The notes beneath the pieces were generated by a model. It searched no databases, had not been told where the DNA came from, and worked only from the letters and a program-made list of their open reading frames with translations. Positions 48,776 to 63,500 of a DNA stretch of 64,000 bases are shown one piece after another. A program made the translations under genes and the position numbers. Origin of the DNA: Holacanthus passer (taxonomy: Eukaryota; Chordata; Actinopteri; Pomacanthidae); assembly GCA_025331565.1 (NCBI GenBank), contig JAFREQ010000026.1, forward strand, positions 3,100,001 through 3,164,000, read 5' to 3'. Numbering within the stretch: position 1 is the first letter of the stretch; every line of letters starts with the position of its first letter.

Positions 48776-51700
48776 CTGAGGAACAAACACACAGAGAAAA
48801 GATCAGGCACGAGAAATCAATCACAACGTGTACCAATATCTTTCTATTTTAGCTCAAGAAAAAAGATATGAAAGAAATAATACCTGATATTCTAACTGTA
48901 ATGTCTCCAAGTGCACGCCCATTAACTTGGCCTTCACATCAAAAACTCCAACAGTCTCTGATGGTGAAATCTCAAATATAACATTCTTGAACCTGCAAAG
49001 AGAAAAGAGTGAAAAAAGAGGGAAGAAACTGATCAATGAAAGTTTACTGGTCATTCAACTGTCATGAATTCAACTGAAACTGTTTAAACAAAGTAAACAA
49101 ACTTTTTCGGAGGATTGATATGAATAGTGTTTAGATAAAGATTGAGAACAGTAGAAATCTGAGGGCATTATCAATGTTACCGCTTCAAAAATACACAAGC
49201 CAGAATCGCATCTTTCATGAGCGATCAGAACTCACTGGTTGGGCTGCAGGTCCTCTATCGCGATCAGCACGCCCTTCTCATGCAGGCGAGAGGCGGTGTA
49301 CTTCTGCGACACCTGTTTACTCTTCTTGGCCTTGTTGTCACCTGGTTTCTTTGACAGCCTGAGAGGAGAGACAAAGACACAGGTACATAAAACAACATAA
49401 AACCATCTCTCATCTCAAGTCTCTATTTCAGACCTGAGGTGCATCATTCAGCATTTCACATTATTCTCAGAAATACTTGTGTGTAGCTTTTGTGGTAAAA
49501 GTGAAGGAGGAGAATCATTCTGATTATCACGCCTTGTGTCGTGTGGTCGTGTGTGTGGGTATCTCTCTGCAGCTAATCTCATATACTACTGGACCCATCA
49601 GCTTCATATATTTTGAATCTGCATGTACACACAAATCATCTGCCGCTACCCACAAACTGTTTCCTCCAGTTTAGAGTCATGGACAGTTCACTCCACCACT
49701 ATCGGCCTCAGTGAGCTGTGATGCTTTAAAATGATTTCAAACTGTGTGAGCGTTCCAGGTGATTTCCTGTGTGCAGTAATGTCACTGCAGCAAATATCGT
49801 GAGACATTTTAGCAGCAAGACTGAAAACAGTAACTATGAAATTGACAGGACAGATGAAACGGAATTAAACTTTTAGCTCCTGAAGTAATTTTTTCAGGCA
49901 GCTCTGACGGAGCTCAGGATTCATCAGAAGGACGGCTGCTTTACTCCAGTTTGTATGAACCTGGACTGTGTGTGTGAGCTTTTGGATGTGTAGAGGAACA
50001 CAGAACATTAACTAACATTAGATCCTGACTGATCCTGTTGGCGTGATGGGAGATTTAAACAATCAGTGAATGTTTGTGAATGTATGTGAGTTGATGACAC
50101 AGGATAATTTCACCTCTCTTTAAAGGGAGGAGGACCTCCGGTGGTTTGGATCCTGGTCCTTGGTGCCCACAGAACTGGTTTTCTATCTAACCCGGCAGCA
50201 GCTGTGCTTAATTGCATTCTGCACTCCAGGAGTAAAACAGCCCCTGATTAGAGGTTCCAAATCAAAACCAGCAGGAGTCTGAGGATCAACACTGTGTCCC
50301 ACTGCCTGTTAGAAGTGACCCAGTTCTGCACATGTGGCACAATTCAGAAATGTGCATTAAACAAGTGGAAAGGCAGACGAATGCCATATTAGTATATTAG
50401 TTTTGGGGCTGATTCATACTGTGTGTGGGAATAAGTCTGTTAGAAGCGACACATCCACTGATAAAGTTTAGATTTTTAATGAGACTCTGATTACAGCCTG
50501 TAATTTTCCCCTGTTTTTGAAAGCGAGGGGGGACTACAGGTTCCTCCCACCGCCCCGGCCCAGGAGATGTAAACACTTGCCTCAACCCCTGCTAACACTC
50601 CAGCATGAAATATGATTCCTGTCTTTATGTGCACCGTACAGATGCAGGGTAACTTTGTTAACAGGAAAGCTTTCTGTCTGCAGTCTAATCATGGATGCAT
50701 GTGGGCTGTTTGGGGCCTAAACAGGATCCTATGGGACTCACCTTTAGAGGTGTGATAATAGTTTCACCTACACTACAGATCACGTGTTAGTGGAGACTGT
50801 TACGAGAAGACAGAAGTAAAACAGAGAAATGTGAGGTGTTATAAAAAGTAAAGGCCACTCACTTGCCCTTGCTGGCCAGGTTGTCCATGCACGTCTTGAT
50901 ATACTGATTGTAAGAGTCAATCTGAACGTTGAAAAAAGTGGTCTTGGAATTCAGGGCGGCGTTGGTCTGCTGAAGTCTCACCAGCTCGGCTTTCCGACGC
51001 TGACGATACCGCCTCTGATTCCTGATGTCCTGTAACACACACACATACACGCAATAAGACACGGAGGACACTTGTCTCAATTGTCCGATTCCAGAGATGA
51101 TGTGGTCGTTTTTTTTACCTTGGCTATGTCGTTGATGAGGTCCTGGTAGCGGTTCCCGGGCTGAACCTTCCCCAGCTCTGCCAGCCTCTGCAGGTTGCTC
51201 TTGATCTTGTCCTTCTTGCCCTGCAGCGTCAGGCTGTCATCCACCACCGGTTTCACCTGCTTCATCTTCTCTGGAGTCTTGGCGTCTCTGATGGCCCTCC
51301 TCTGCATGGCACGCTGGTACTCTGCTTCCTGTCATCCAAGATGCATTATGGTCACTACACTTTCACTTACACAAGACTTCTATGAAAAGAGCTTTAATTT
51401 TTTTTCTCTCAGTGTCACATTTGAAAGGACATTTTTGATGTCTGTTTAAATTCACCAATACATAAACATATATTATGATAATTTGGAGCAGAAAAAAAGA
51501 GACTGTGATGAAGACAAATGTCAGCAGTAATCTGGTATTTAAATGGAATCATTAGTCATAATGTTATCTACTATTTCCCATTTCCCATAAACACAGCTGC
51601 TTCTGTTGGAAAGAGGATGTTGTCATAGGCACAAGTTGTAATTTTCTAAAATTCACTTAGCACTTAACATTAAGCAAATTTGAAAAGGAAGTGGAAGAGC

Positions 51701-54700
51701 CTCTTCCTGTTTTGTGCCATAAAGTAATCCAGTAGTTTGAAATCTGCAGTGCAGACAAAGCTACTGGTCGACTGTCTGGTAACTGTGGCTTCACATTTTA
51801 GATGTTCAGTACATAAACATACAGTGGAACCTGCAGGTGTTTTTAAACTGTGGGCAGTTCACCGAGAAGCTTCGTTGACCCTAAATCTTATGACTGACCT
51901 GTTCTGTGCTTGCTGTTGAGTCCAGGATCTCAGTCAGAGTCTCTCCAGGCTGGAACCTGATCACATCCACAATGAGCCTCTTGGTGCTGAAAAAACATTT
52001 AAGAAACGGTTATATTTTCTGAAACAACCACATTCATCTGCTTTGTCAGCCTTGAATCTCCCGTATGAACCTACTTGAGCAGGAGAGTCTTGGCGTCCAT
52101 CTCAGCATTGGCCTCACCGGGGACGTCAAATTTGTTAGTGAGCGTGAGTGAAACTTCAGTTTTCCCCATCAGCTCTTTGTTTGGGTCGTCAGGAGGAAGA
52201 GGATTCTCACCTGAACGAGACAGAGATAATCAGATGAAGTAACACTGCGCTCAAAGGATCAGGTGATAATACAAGAATCAAAGGGAATTTAAAAATTACC
52301 AGATTATTAAGGGTACGCTTTAAAAATGCATTGCTTTATTTAACATTTTTCAAGTTTAATGCGATCACAAAATATAATCAAAGCTACAAATGAAAACTTT
52401 GAATCAAAAAGTGTCAACATGCCCATAGATAAATGTTAGAACAGGGAAAGAAAAAACACACGATGAATTAGTTCAATTCTTTTAACGGCTGATTTTTGCT
52501 GGACTGGAAACACACTTGTCCGCCTCGCTCCACTCACCGATGAGAGACTCTACGGTGGGAACCTCGCCCAGGTCCTCGAGCAGCTCGTGGATGGGGTCGT
52601 TGTGCTCGGGAGCAATGGCGTCCTGATGGTCCAGCAGCAGCTAAAATAGAAGCGCAGTATGTTAGTGTAGAAGACAAAAACATCTGAAAACTGACAGGAA
52701 TATGGAACCTCAGGATGCAGAGAAGAGCGATGTGAGACAGAAAGAGCAAACGTGAGGCGGTTCAACTCACTGTGTGAGTGTTGATAATCTCTCCAATGGA
52801 GATGTAGATGACGGGTTTGGTGACGGTGACCAAGTCAGAATATTGATCCACGTTGAACTTATCTTCAAGTGAGGGAACGTCACATGCTGCCAGGAAGAAA
52901 CGCCTGTGATGGAAGATGGAAGGATAAAGTCAGAGGAGCCACGAAAAGAGCTTCAACAACAAAGAGAAGACGAGAGGAGCTTCATATTTCTATAACACTG
53001 AGCATCAGACCTGAACTTCTGATAGGAAGCACTCAGATATTCATTGATGGGATTGAGGTGGGCGTTGTCTCCCAGAAACATCTTATTGGAGGCGGCGTGC
53101 TGCAGCATCTTGGCGACTGAGCCCAGGTTTCGCCGCTGCTCGGTGGTCAGCTGACCCCCCGCCGACACCTCAATGATGTCAAAGGCATCGGGTGCAACGA
53201 TGGCCGGGTTCATGTAGCGGTAATACAAGAGGTTCCCCACGATCTGAAAAGTCAAATTCAAATGACTCAATCAGTGAAAATGATTACGATCAGAAAATGT
53301 GACATATGTCTCATGCTTTCTGAGCCCTTGTTTAGGATGAAAATATTACCAGAGGAAGTCGCAGAGAGAGGCTGCAGCTGGATGGCAAGGTGGTGAGAGC
53401 AGCAGCAGGAAAAGAGAGAAGAGGAAAGAGAAACGTAAGAAACAGGGAAAGGAGAGCCAGGCAGAAGATGAGAGGCCGCTTTCAATGAGGAAGCCAGAGA
53501 TGAGCAGCTATGGTTGTCCAGCTCACCAGGATTAAAGGGTCAGTTCACCCAGTTCTCAACAGAACTTCCACAGTTTCATACTTTGACTGTATGAAGAGGA
53601 CGTGGTGGTCGAAGGTTGTGGCTCACAAAAACATTTTAAGCACCAGAAATGACATTCGTCTCTATTGTACTGGGGTACAACTGTGCTACATGGGAAATGT
53701 TTTGTGATTTGGATGAAGTGACCCTTTAAAGATAGTGGAGCATCAAAAGGTGTTTTCAGATCAGAGAAACGTGTGTCCCTCTGTGTCCACGCTGCAAGAA
53801 CTGGAAATGATCTTAGTTCTTAAAACTCTAGTGTAATGGACTTATACTTCACAGTCGGTGTTCCACCAGCACAAGAGGAACCTCGAGTGAAGTAAGTGTA
53901 CGTTGATGATTTGAACACCGGCAAGTGCCATTTTTAAAAAATAGGGTAAAATATTATCTGTGTTATAGCTTTAAAAAAATGAAACAAAATATGGACCGAC
54001 AAGGAAGTCAAGGATTTATCAGCTGTATAGTTGAAACGCAAAGCAATTTGATTCGCACAGAAGTGACGTAGCTGTATCACTCCCCTACCAGCTGATGTCA
54101 CTCCAAGAGAAAAAAAGCCCTCGAAGGCATGTAGTTCTCCTCTCAGACTCTCCAGAAGTGTTTTGGTCTCAAAACGCTCAACAGCCAACCAATCAAAGAA
54201 TCAAACCTTGAGCAGCTCATCCTCTGTGGCATCTGGGAACTTCTCATGCAGAGTGTCCTTCAGAACCTTGGAGATGAAACGCATCCCGTATCTGACAGAG
54301 ACAGTGGGAGAGAGACGAGGTCAGGCAGGAAAAAAAGCAGCCGACTTACGTCTGTAAAAATGTGATCGACGCAGACAGTGAAGCCGTGAGCGAGGAACGT
54401 ACGGTATTTTATCCACCGAGACGACTATGGCCGACAGGAACTTGTCGGTGATCGTCTTCATGTTCTTGATGGAGGCTTCCAGTCTCGTCCTCACCTCCTC
54501 GTGAGCCATAGCCTGCTCTGGAGTCACGTCGTAAGGCAGCTTACTGTTGAGGACGGGGGAGGAAGAGGAGAGGAGGAGAGAGAGAAGGAGAAAAGGAGGA
54601 ACCATCAATGTTGATATTAACCTCTGAAGCCTGTTTTTTTTACTAGTGTGCTGTAGTCATACTGTCTTCACTGCAAAAGACCCGTCGACAAACAAGCAAT

Positions 54701-57700
54701 ATATTCAATCAGGTCAGCAATAAAGACTTGGGAAGATTCTTGAAACGAGCACAAAAATCAGTCACTCCTCAATCAATACAGAAGTATTTTAGATATAAAC
54801 AAAGAAATCCATAAATTCAAGATAAGGTGCCTGAACCTGGTTTGTGTTGATTTTAAATCTAATCTACAACAATACGAAATGTGTTTTTGTCTAATCTAAA
54901 TAAGTAGTACACCAACAAGTTTCCTTTTAAAATGGTTTGTGATCCAGTAAGTGTGATAACCAGGCAACCCTTTTTCTGTTATCCTACTTTCCAGCTCTAG
55001 ACTGAATATCTCACTAGGAAAACTGAAGGCCAGCTACTTAGAAAAATGTAATGAAACAAAAGCAAATGGTGCTTGAGTTTTTAACACTGACTGAAGAAAA
55101 CAACCCTAAATGAAGCTGTACGACTTGCTTGATGCGTTGCTTGATAATTAAAGCACAGTAAAATTTAAACAGTAGACGCCTTCACAGGCAGCAGTTCTGC
55201 TCCAGCTCACCTGGCCTCTCCGGTCTGCGTCTCCATCTGGTTGACCCAGCTCTTATAGATGTCCACCGGGTCCGTCTTGATGTTTAGCGTTTTGTCCTCC
55301 ATGATCTCCTTGACGACCGGTGCCAGGATCTGCCGCAGCGCGTTCTGTCCTCGAGCACCTCGGTGGAAACTCACCACCATCTTGATGACCGTGGGGTTTC
55401 CTGTGACGATCTCCTTCATCTGGTCCACTTTCGACCTGCGGACGGTTGTTAAAGGCAACATTTCAGTGTGCAGTCAAGAACAAGGCCTCATCTGATTCAA
55501 ACCTGTGGTCTGTAATGATGATTGATTGGCTTTCAGTCTCACTTGATCTCCTCCTGCAGGGCAGTTTTGAAGAGCTTGAGCAGCAGGTACTCCTCTCTCT
55601 GGTTGGAGGCGTAGTTATACAGGGTGAAGATGACAGAGTCCATGAACTTTGTGGATTTATTCTGTGGCATCTGGAAGATAAGCTTGGCGAGATACGTCGG
55701 GTTGGTCTGAAAGGAAGCAGAAATTTGGTTAAATAACATTAGAGAGGTATCGACAGCTGCAGGAGCCAGTATCTCCAACTTTATGACTCTGTTGTTCATC
55801 TATTAGTAAAGTGCTTTCTAGCAAAGTGATCAGCAGCAAAACAGAGCTCCTGATTAAAAACACAGAGACCAGGCAAAGAACAGAGATGTATTGCAATGTT
55901 ACCTGTAACAGGTAAAAGAGGAACTGGTAGGCTTCCAGTTTGACCCTCTTCTCCTTGCTGAGGGCCTTCAGGCCTCCCCTCTGCTTGTTCATCATCATCA
56001 TGTTGGACAGCTGGCCCTTGTTCTTCTTGGTCAGCTTCTTGCTGTGGGACACCACCTCCTGCAGGGTGATCTTGTTCTTCACCAGCAGGCCGATCTTGAT
56101 GTCCATCAGGTTCAGGTCGTTCTCCAGCTGCTGGTTGGAGCGGATGTTGGTGACCACCTCCTCGCGGAGCCGCATCAGTTCCAGCTCCTCCTGGAAGTCC
56201 TGGTCGCTGTGGTCCAGCAGGTGGACGAACTTCCTCACCACCGCCATCGGAGGGTCGTCAGCGTTGACTGTGTGAGGACATTTTGAGAGTCAAGCCACCA
56301 CCAAAACTGGAGACCAACTCAAAGCGTAAAAACATTCTGTTTGATCACCCTTGTTGGGATCCTACTCACTCAGCGTCTTGTAGTCATCTCTGGCCTTGTT
56401 GGCTCTAATGAAAGCCTGAATCTTCACCACATCATTGATCTGCAGGATAAAACAGCAATCACTTGGCTGATCAATAGTCTTCATTAGAAACAAAGGAATC
56501 CGCTGTGAGTCGGAGTGGAAACGACTTCACACATGCTAAATGAGCCCTCTGCCTCCCTCAAACCCCACAGGGCGCAGAGTAAATGTCAGCAGACGTGTCA
56601 GGGGAAATTTATGCGCAGTGATTTAAGGCTTTTATTAGATAACAGTGCAATTTGTTTACTCTGAACCCTCAATTTGGTGACAGAAAATTTACAACGCCTT
56701 GTGTTTCAAATTGTCCAAAACTCAATTTGCAGCCAATTTTATGTCACAAGGTTTTAGGCTACTAATACTCACGTGATCTCGGAAGTACTTTAGGCGATCC
56801 TTATATTTCTTGCGAGCTTGGTGCATCCGAACCATGGCTTGGATCTGAGGAGGACAGAAACAAACCTCTTAGTCTTAACTGCATTTACATGACTGATAAT
56901 AATACTGAGATAATATTGCAAAGTAATTTTACCTTGACAGCCTCGTCGCTGTGGTCTTTCAGATACTGCTTACGATCTTTGAACTTCTTCCTCTGTTTGT
57001 GGCCTTTCCAGTGGGCCTGAGAAGAACAGATTGAGAATATAATGAGTCCTGATAGCAGACAGATGTTTCTATATTTATATACTCAGGATGATTGTCGTAC
57101 ACGTCTATCTCACCTGTATGCATGTGACAGCTGGGTCTTGGGATTTCAGGAAGTTCATCCGCTCCTTCAGGCCATTCCTCACCAGGTAGCCGCGGCAGCG
57201 AGCTTGCAGCTTGGCAATTAGAGTCTCGTTGGCGAGCCAGAGCTGCTCTCGATTGTAGGCCGTCGTTACCCCAGAAACCACCGACTGACAGCCAGAACGA
57301 AACCAGTTTAATGCCGTGTTAAAAAACTACAGCCATGCAGCGCAGCACAGGAGCAGTGACCTACCTGGATGTCCTCCTTGTTGAGCTGGGAGTTGTTCTG
57401 CAGGAAGCCCTCCGGCTCCACCCAGGTGCCCTCCTTGGTGTTCAGGTTATAGTAGTAGTTGTGTCCTCCCTTCACCCAGTGTTTCACCCATTCACTGCCA
57501 TTATCACCTGCACCGACAGCATTACAACATGATGGAGGCAGCAATTAGCGAGAAGCATGTATTTCAGTAATGCAGTGCAGCAAGTAAAGACCGTCACAGT
57601 TTGGAATATAATTTTTAATCACAATATTTTGGATGCACAAATGCAAATGATTGCATTCTGTGTTTTATGTACACTCAACAGTGTTCAAGCTTTTTTTGGA

Positions 57701-58246
57701 TCATGGTTGTACGTTATCGAAAGGCACAGCAACTGTCACCTTTCTGATGGCATTACAGTCACCAAGTTAAAAAAACACATAAATAAATACATTTGTCATT
57801 CTCCTTATTTGTCCCTGAATTTTGTCCTCACCTTCTGTCTTCTTCTTGTCCTTGATCTTGGCCAGGTCATCCTGGTAGGTCTGGGCACACTCAGAGGTGA
57901 CACCATACAGTCCTGCCCCGGGGTTACGCAGAGCAGCCAAGGTCTGAGCTGGATCTCCGGTGTCCACCGCCTCGTTGATGGCCTGGATGGACTGCGAGAC
58001 TGTGGACGCAAACACAAACATCAGCCTTTGCTGCTCTTCACACCATCCTCACATTTTCTGCAGACTTGTACATAAAACATTAAAATGAAATGAGTGTGTG
58101 CTCTTACACTGTAAGGCCTCCCGTGTGTCCTGGTTAGCCTTCAGAATGGCGTCCTGGATCTCGTCCAGCCACAGCACAGCAGACGGGTCCTGGGTCTCCT
58201 GGAAGGACACGGGAAAATATGTTCAGACACAAACAGCGCACAGCAA

Positions 58247-58280
<34 letters not shown>

Positions 58281-59391
58281 TCTGTCCTCTAACTGGTGGA
58301 CTCATGGTCGGTCTATGTTTCCTCCTCCAGGTTTACACCAAAGCTACACAGTTATTTCAAAATTCATTCAAAATCAAAATGAAAGACAAAATACAGCAAA
58401 GAACTAGTAGAATGTGAATTCAACTTCAAATTCTATCAAAGACCTGAAAAAATAAACACGTCTCTATCTGTGTATAAATAAATGATGCTTTTTAAGAGTA
58501 TGATTGTTGTCAGCAGAGTTTGGTTTGGTTTGTTAACACTGTAACATATTACTTGAATTGAACTTTTCAGACTGTTAGAGCTGGAACAATAACGTCTTGG
58601 TCTCTGAGTTTTAACACCAGCCTCTGTCAGGATGAAGACGGCCTGTATTTCCCCCGCTGCTGGCTAAAACAGAAATAGCCAAATATTCAGCATGAACAGC
58701 ACAAGACCGAGTGAGATAACTGCTTCATTAGGAGCCTTTCTGCACTTGTGAACGTGGTTAATTTAATAGCAAATGCATCCGTTGTCCTTGTGTGCAGCTT
58801 CTGTCTCTTGTTGACTCATTTTAATTCCATTTTTAAAAATCTACAGGAGCACGTTTCACAAATCCTCAGTCAGTTTTCATATAAACCAGAGTCCTACAGT
58901 TGCTGTATGATAACTACAGTCTGTTGCTTTTTCGGGTTTAAGATTCCAGTGTGTTCAAAATACAACACATCAAACTGTGTCTACTGTTGATGATGTCTCT
59001 GTGTCTGTGATGGATATTTTAAACCATCAACTGCTCCTGCAGCTGCTGGAACTAAGCAGACTTGCTGTCACACCGACTACATTTGTCCATTTATCCTTAG
59101 AAAGAGAGGAACACCACAAACAGAGCTAAGAATGCAAGAAATGTCACCGACAGATGTTTCCTCTTAACAGCGTAAAGTGCTTCAGCGTGGACTTTTCCTT
59201 TATGTCACTTGATTCCATTGGCTCACCACACAGACCACACCATTACTGAGTCCAAGGAACTGTAGTTACACCTAACCACATCCAGATGGCGCACTCTGTC
59301 TCTGTATAAAGTGCTGCAGCTGCTGCTTGGTTTCGGCCTCGTCCTCCGTGTGTCCCGCCCCTTCATGCAGCGCTTCAGGCTAGATGAGAGG

Positions 59392-59435
<44 letters not shown>

Positions 59436-60448
59436 TGGGCGGGTAACACTGATACCTGATCTTGAAGATTTCTTATGCAGGGGGAGGGGGTGGGGGTGGC
59501 AGCTAACATCTGCAACAGCGTGCACCAGGAGTCGAATGAGCTCCATCTTTATAGTAAACAGAGCCGTACCTGGGCGAGCGCTGATTAGTGTTTGTATGTT
59601 TGCACTCGGAGCTCTAATTGGTGTTTGTACTGAAGGTGTTGAGTCACTGCAGCTGGCAGGAGGCGCTAGACAGGGTGTGGTGCCAGAGTGGGCCGGGGAC
59701 TGGAGGAGGACTTGGGCGTAGCTTCGTGTGCTTCATCACATGTTACAAGCACATCATGGAAATAGAGGAAGTGAAAGCTGGGGGGGTTGGGCAGTTCATA
59801 ATTCATCTTTCTAAACGTTTCCTCTGCACAGCACCCTATTTTTTTACTTCCTTAGAAAGCATGAGCTCATTCATGTGTCTTTAGGCACAAAGTGTGGGAA
59901 GCTTGAAAACACAGAACAAAGCACACGATTCGACTGAAACCTGAACAGTTGTGATTGTTGCAGTTACAAAGTGAAGTGATAAGCATCTGAAGAGACGAAC
60001 TGTAGTGGACTATATTCAGCTTGTTAGTCAGTGGAGTCTGGGCAGGACTTCCTGCTGTTTATCTAGGCACGGCCCTCAGCTTCTGCCCGACTGTCTTCCT
60101 GACTAACTCTTCTAACGCTGCAGAGTTAATGAGGCGACACCAACAAGCCAGTTACAAATTGAACCGCAGGCGCAATAACAAGATTTGTTGTTTCTTCATC
60201 TCCAAACTCGTCCGACCTCAGATCACCTGGAAACACCCCTCTCACAGCGTCACAGTGTCGGGGTCTCTCTCCTCAGTCTCCTCTGAGCCGCCGCCGACCT
60301 TCTGATCGTTCCCTCTCAGCAGGACAATATCTCATCAACACCGACCCTTTGAATCCCAACAGGAAGCTCACGCCGCTCTAACAACCCTCAAGTCTTTAGC
60401 TCATCACCTCAAACAGACACACTCGCCAATCAACAACCTGAGGACGGG

Positions 60449-60502
<54 letters not shown>

Positions 60503-63500
60503 CCATGGCCCATTTAACACAGCGGTCAGCTTTCTGTCCTTTTATGGAAGCAAATGACTGAGGCTTGTTATTTCCTATGCCTGTGAAATCGGCAGGAAAA
60601 TAGTTTGGCTTCTTTTTCCTCTCCTTTTTTTTTTGGCTTCTAATATTTTTTCAGGGTCCCGTTACGAAAGTGTGACAAGTTCCCACATGATATATTCAAG
60701 GCTTTAGATGTAACCGATGCCTGTTGACATTTGAAACAACGTGGGCAGTGACCAAGTATTGTCCGACCCTGATAAGAGACTTCCTTTATCTGTATTTACA
60801 CAGAATAAAAACAGACTCGGTACTAAAATGGAAACGCTGAGAACTGTTCTATTTACAGATCTTGTTCTAAAGCAGTTTTGAGTAATAAGTTAATGTTTGT
60901 GAGGAATTTTCACCTCCTCTGTGGTAAAACCCAGCTCCTACAGTCTGACCTCCCCAGCAGCCCTGGTGACCTTTGCTTCTCCTACGACAGGAAGACAACC
61001 CAAACTTGGCCGTCTTCCTGCAACATCACATGCAAATAAGCTGCACAGACGCAGACGTACAAGAGCTGCTTTCATCAGCTCGCCTCACGCAAGCAACGAT
61101 AACAAAGGCAAATGAGTCAGACAGAGAACTGATGAAGCGCTTTCGAGCAAGACGGAGCTTCTGTTCAGTGTGTCTCCTTCTCTGGACTCAGAGATGCACA
61201 TGTGAAGGCAAGAAGAGTTACCGAAACAGAAAAGATTGGCCAAACCTCAAAGAACTGAAACAGCAGAGAGAGCGAGGAGACGCAGGCTGACAGGTCACAT
61301 ACAGACATATAGGACAGGAAGTGACTGGGGGGAAAACATGATCACACCATGACATCAGCAGTCTGGCGGTGTCATGAGGTGCTCAGAGGCCTGAGTCACA
61401 TGAAGCCATCTGCAACCAGGATGGGATCCCACAAAAATACATCTATACAGCGTTTAGGTATTACAAAGACTTAATACATGAATTTTCAGCATCTATATAT
61501 ATCAAAATAGAGCAAATGCTTAAACTGAAACAAAACACTGCCTGTTCTACTTGGGGACACACCTTTGCAAAAGCTCTTCAGTTGAGGGAGAATTACTAAT
61601 GTGCAAGAGAAAATACTAACTGTAATTCAGATGAGTGAACTCTAACCAACTTGCTGGACCAGTATTTTAGAGGCACATGAAAAATCTGAGTTCTTATCCA
61701 GCAGCTTGCTGCCTGAACTAGAACAAATATTGAACCTCGAACAGCTGCACATTTTTGGCCCCGTGCAGCAGGAAACTGGGCCACTTTTTTTTTTACACTT
61801 ACAAAAACAACAGCTTGAGTAACTACATTGATTGACTAAAATATATGCATCGTATGCCGGGTCATACTGTACACAGCCCTGACAACGTTCAACAGTGTGA
61901 GCTGCTGTCAAGAGGCTGCATGTAACTGTAGCCAGGTGCTGTTTGCATTAAGTGTTTGCATAATGCTCACCTGAACACAAGATACACATGAAAAAGCAAA
62001 TTACAAAAGGAGAGAGCAGGACACCGACTCAGCAGGCGGGGTAAACCATCTATAGACCTGAGCATCTGTTTTCTGCGTCCACCTCTCCACAGCAGCTGTT
62101 GTGTGCTGTGTGTTTGTCTTACGTGAGCCTTCTCCCTGCGGGCCTCCAGCAGCTTATCGTGGTAGTGCTGAGCCACAGACGGGTCCACGTCCGTGAGCTT
62201 GGCCGAGGGGCTCTGCAGCATGGCCAGGGTCTTCATGGGATCCCCTTCATCCAGGGCCTCGTTGATCAGGCCGATGGCGGCGATACCTGCACGTACACGA
62301 GCAGACGTACAGAGAGAGCAATGAAAACTCTGAGAGGCTATGATGACCGTCTAATATGGGAGGATGCTGGAAGACATTTGGGGAAAAATGGATGCCGTCT
62401 CTCACGCTCATGCTCCTCCTGCACAGTCAGGTTGACCTGGTCGACACAGGCCTGGATGTCGTTCCAGGTCAGATAGTCGCAGCCCTCCTCTCTGGCTGCC
62501 GCCTTAAGACGCATCAGTTCATCCATGTACCTGAGGAACACACAGGTCGGGAGCCACGTCAACATCCCGCTCAGGTCAATTCGAGAAACACACAGAAAGC
62601 TCATCGTGTCACTGAGTCCTGTGTGTGTGTGTGCGCGCTCACCTCTGTGCATATTCGTCCTCCACGTTACTGAGTCCGGTGACGGGGCTGGACAGCTGTT
62701 TCCAGAGGGCGGCTCGGTCTCCGACGTCCATCGCCTCGTTCATCAGCACCACCGATGACAGCATCTCCACGGCAACAAGCAGCTCGGGGTGGGAGCGAGC
62801 CCTGCGGGACACAGGACACAAATTTACCTCATATGTCAAACTGTCGGACTACCAGGGGCAAACGATACGTTGACAGTGTCTTGATTTGTTGTTCGACGGT
62901 GCGTATGACAAAAGCTGCTACGATGAGTCGATTCAGCTATTAGTCAATCGAAAAAAATGTGTTGCCAACTATTCTGAAAATAAGTGAATAATTTCAGTTA
63001 TTCTTCGAGCTCTGGATCTTTTTAAATGTAAAGATTTGCTGCTGCTGGGGATTAAAAAAAAGGTTTGGATTGTGGGTTGGACAAAAGGAGCAATCTGAAG
63101 ATGTCACCTTGGGTTCTGGAGAATTATGAAGAGCATTTTGCACAATTTTTTGACATTTTATAGACTAAATAATCCAGATAATGGTGATAACTAGATGATC
63201 AAAAAATAGCTGCAGCCCTAATTATGACAGATAGAGGTTGCATAGTTTTAAAAGCTGCACAACTGTTATGCACAGGAAGTCTCAGATGGAGACTGTCTTG
63301 TAAAATAATGTCCATGGCTTCTTTCCATTATTGACTCATTGTTTTAGTCTATAAGGTCATAAAATAGTCATAAAAAAGCCCATCAACAGTTCGCAGAGCC
63401 CCAGGTGATGTCTTCACGTCTCACTGAACATCAGAATTGATCAGGATTAATGTTCTGTTGATCGTCCAATCACAACTGTTCCAGCATTGTGATAAAAAGC

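Larger units (their letters stand above)
58199..62122 (-). other. IQGAP1: large IQGAP1 intron (3.9 kb)
   Basis: No exon found. It holds three CA/GT tracts (58,250; 59,394; 60,450) and scattered open frames without recognisable motifs. Confidence 0.6.

Noticed and set aside
55940..56286. Plus-strand frames of 111 and 80 codons
   Set aside because: They are exact shadows of the large IQGAP1 exon on the other strand.
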